From an uncultured Lachnospiraceae bacterium (GTDB taxonomy: Bacteria > Bacillota > Clostridia > Lachnospirales > Lachnospiraceae): a stretch of 60,952 bases of DNA. The position numbers and the translations under genes are program-made. Below, piece by piece: positions 60,873-60,952 of this stretch. The notes beneath the pieces are model-generated. The model ran no database searches. It saw only the letters and a list, made by a program, of their open reading frames with translations, and had not been told where the DNA came from. Positions within the stretch are counted from its first letter, which is position 1. Every line of letters starts with the position of its first letter. Location: assembly GCA_947586255.1 (NCBI GenBank), contig CANPXP010000009.1, forward strand, positions 1-60,952. The letters run 5' to 3'.

Positions 60873-60952
60873 TATAATAATCTCTCGGAATCTCTAAGCC
60901 CCATTCTATAAGGCTTCCAGATTCCATTTTTTATAAAGTCCCCCACTTTTTT

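Overview
The window reads as chromosome of a Gram-positive anaerobe of the Clostridia, most likely a motile member of the Lachnospiraceae (inference from gene content: a monoderm-type Tad/Flp pilus locus without an outer-membrane secretin, CotH-DUF4956-VTC trio, BofA and YaaL, two-subunit Fe-S fumarase, SdpR/SdpI, flagellin with FliS, strong AGGAGG ribosome binding sites). Most of it is fairly GC-rich and most genes lie on the minus strand. No 16S or 23S gene is inside the window, but tandem promoters plus a leader at the extreme left, pointing left, look like the start of an rRNA operon just outside.

Layout. 1-4.3 kb is a decayed accessory zone: rRNA-type promoters, a YafQ/DinJ toxin-antitoxin pair, an N-terminally truncated acyltransferase, an ATPase joined to the first codons of an IS110-type transposase, and a piece of a leucine-rich-repeat surface protein. 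4.3-9.4 kb holds the VTC, DUF4956, CotH operon, a YitT membrane protein and a DHH phosphoesterase; then a 38-residue membrane peptide gene, tRNA-Ser(GCT), a two-subunit fumarase and a HIT protein.

11.8-24.1 kb is one long, tightly packed leftward run: a Tad pilus machine (prepilin peptidase, CpaE-like protein, CpaF ATPase, TadB, TadC, Flp pilin, three TadE/DUF5702-type pseudopilins and a second prepilin peptidase) followed by a DUF6382-FHA protein, a rhomboid protease and a flavodoxin-SCP2 fusion. It has a strong housekeeping-type promoter at 24.1 kb. Next come BofA and YaaL (divergent), then a flagellar unit (DUF6240/FliK-like protein, flagellin, FliS) that appears to start from a sigma-D promoter interlocked with the glgB terminator, glgB, and a large TPR/acidic/pseudo-AAA protein.

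34.5-45.6 kb is ordinary core and metabolic DNA: rsmA, tatD, tRNA-Lys(CTT), a metal permease, a ComFB-like protein, a CarD-like regulator, ahcY, an HDOD signalling protein, a 2-hydroxyacid dehydrogenase, a MATE exporter, a LacI regulator and tag. 45.6-50.4 kb carries stress and signalling genes: an sdpRI module, an ECF sigma/anti-sigma pair whose anti-sigma gene contains an A7-C-A-G9 slippage tract, and an orphan GHKL kinase.

50.4-56.2 kb is a probable defence island of distinctly more AT-rich DNA: an AlwI-type restriction enzyme with its fused double adenine methyltransferase, a broken phosphoesterase, and a macro-like/TIR fusion protein on the opposite strand. This last gene is the best candidate for a poorly described system here. 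The right end has a BlaI regulator with an M56-M23 membrane sensor/peptidase fusion and an ABC exporter with two permeases, the outermost reaching close to the window edge.
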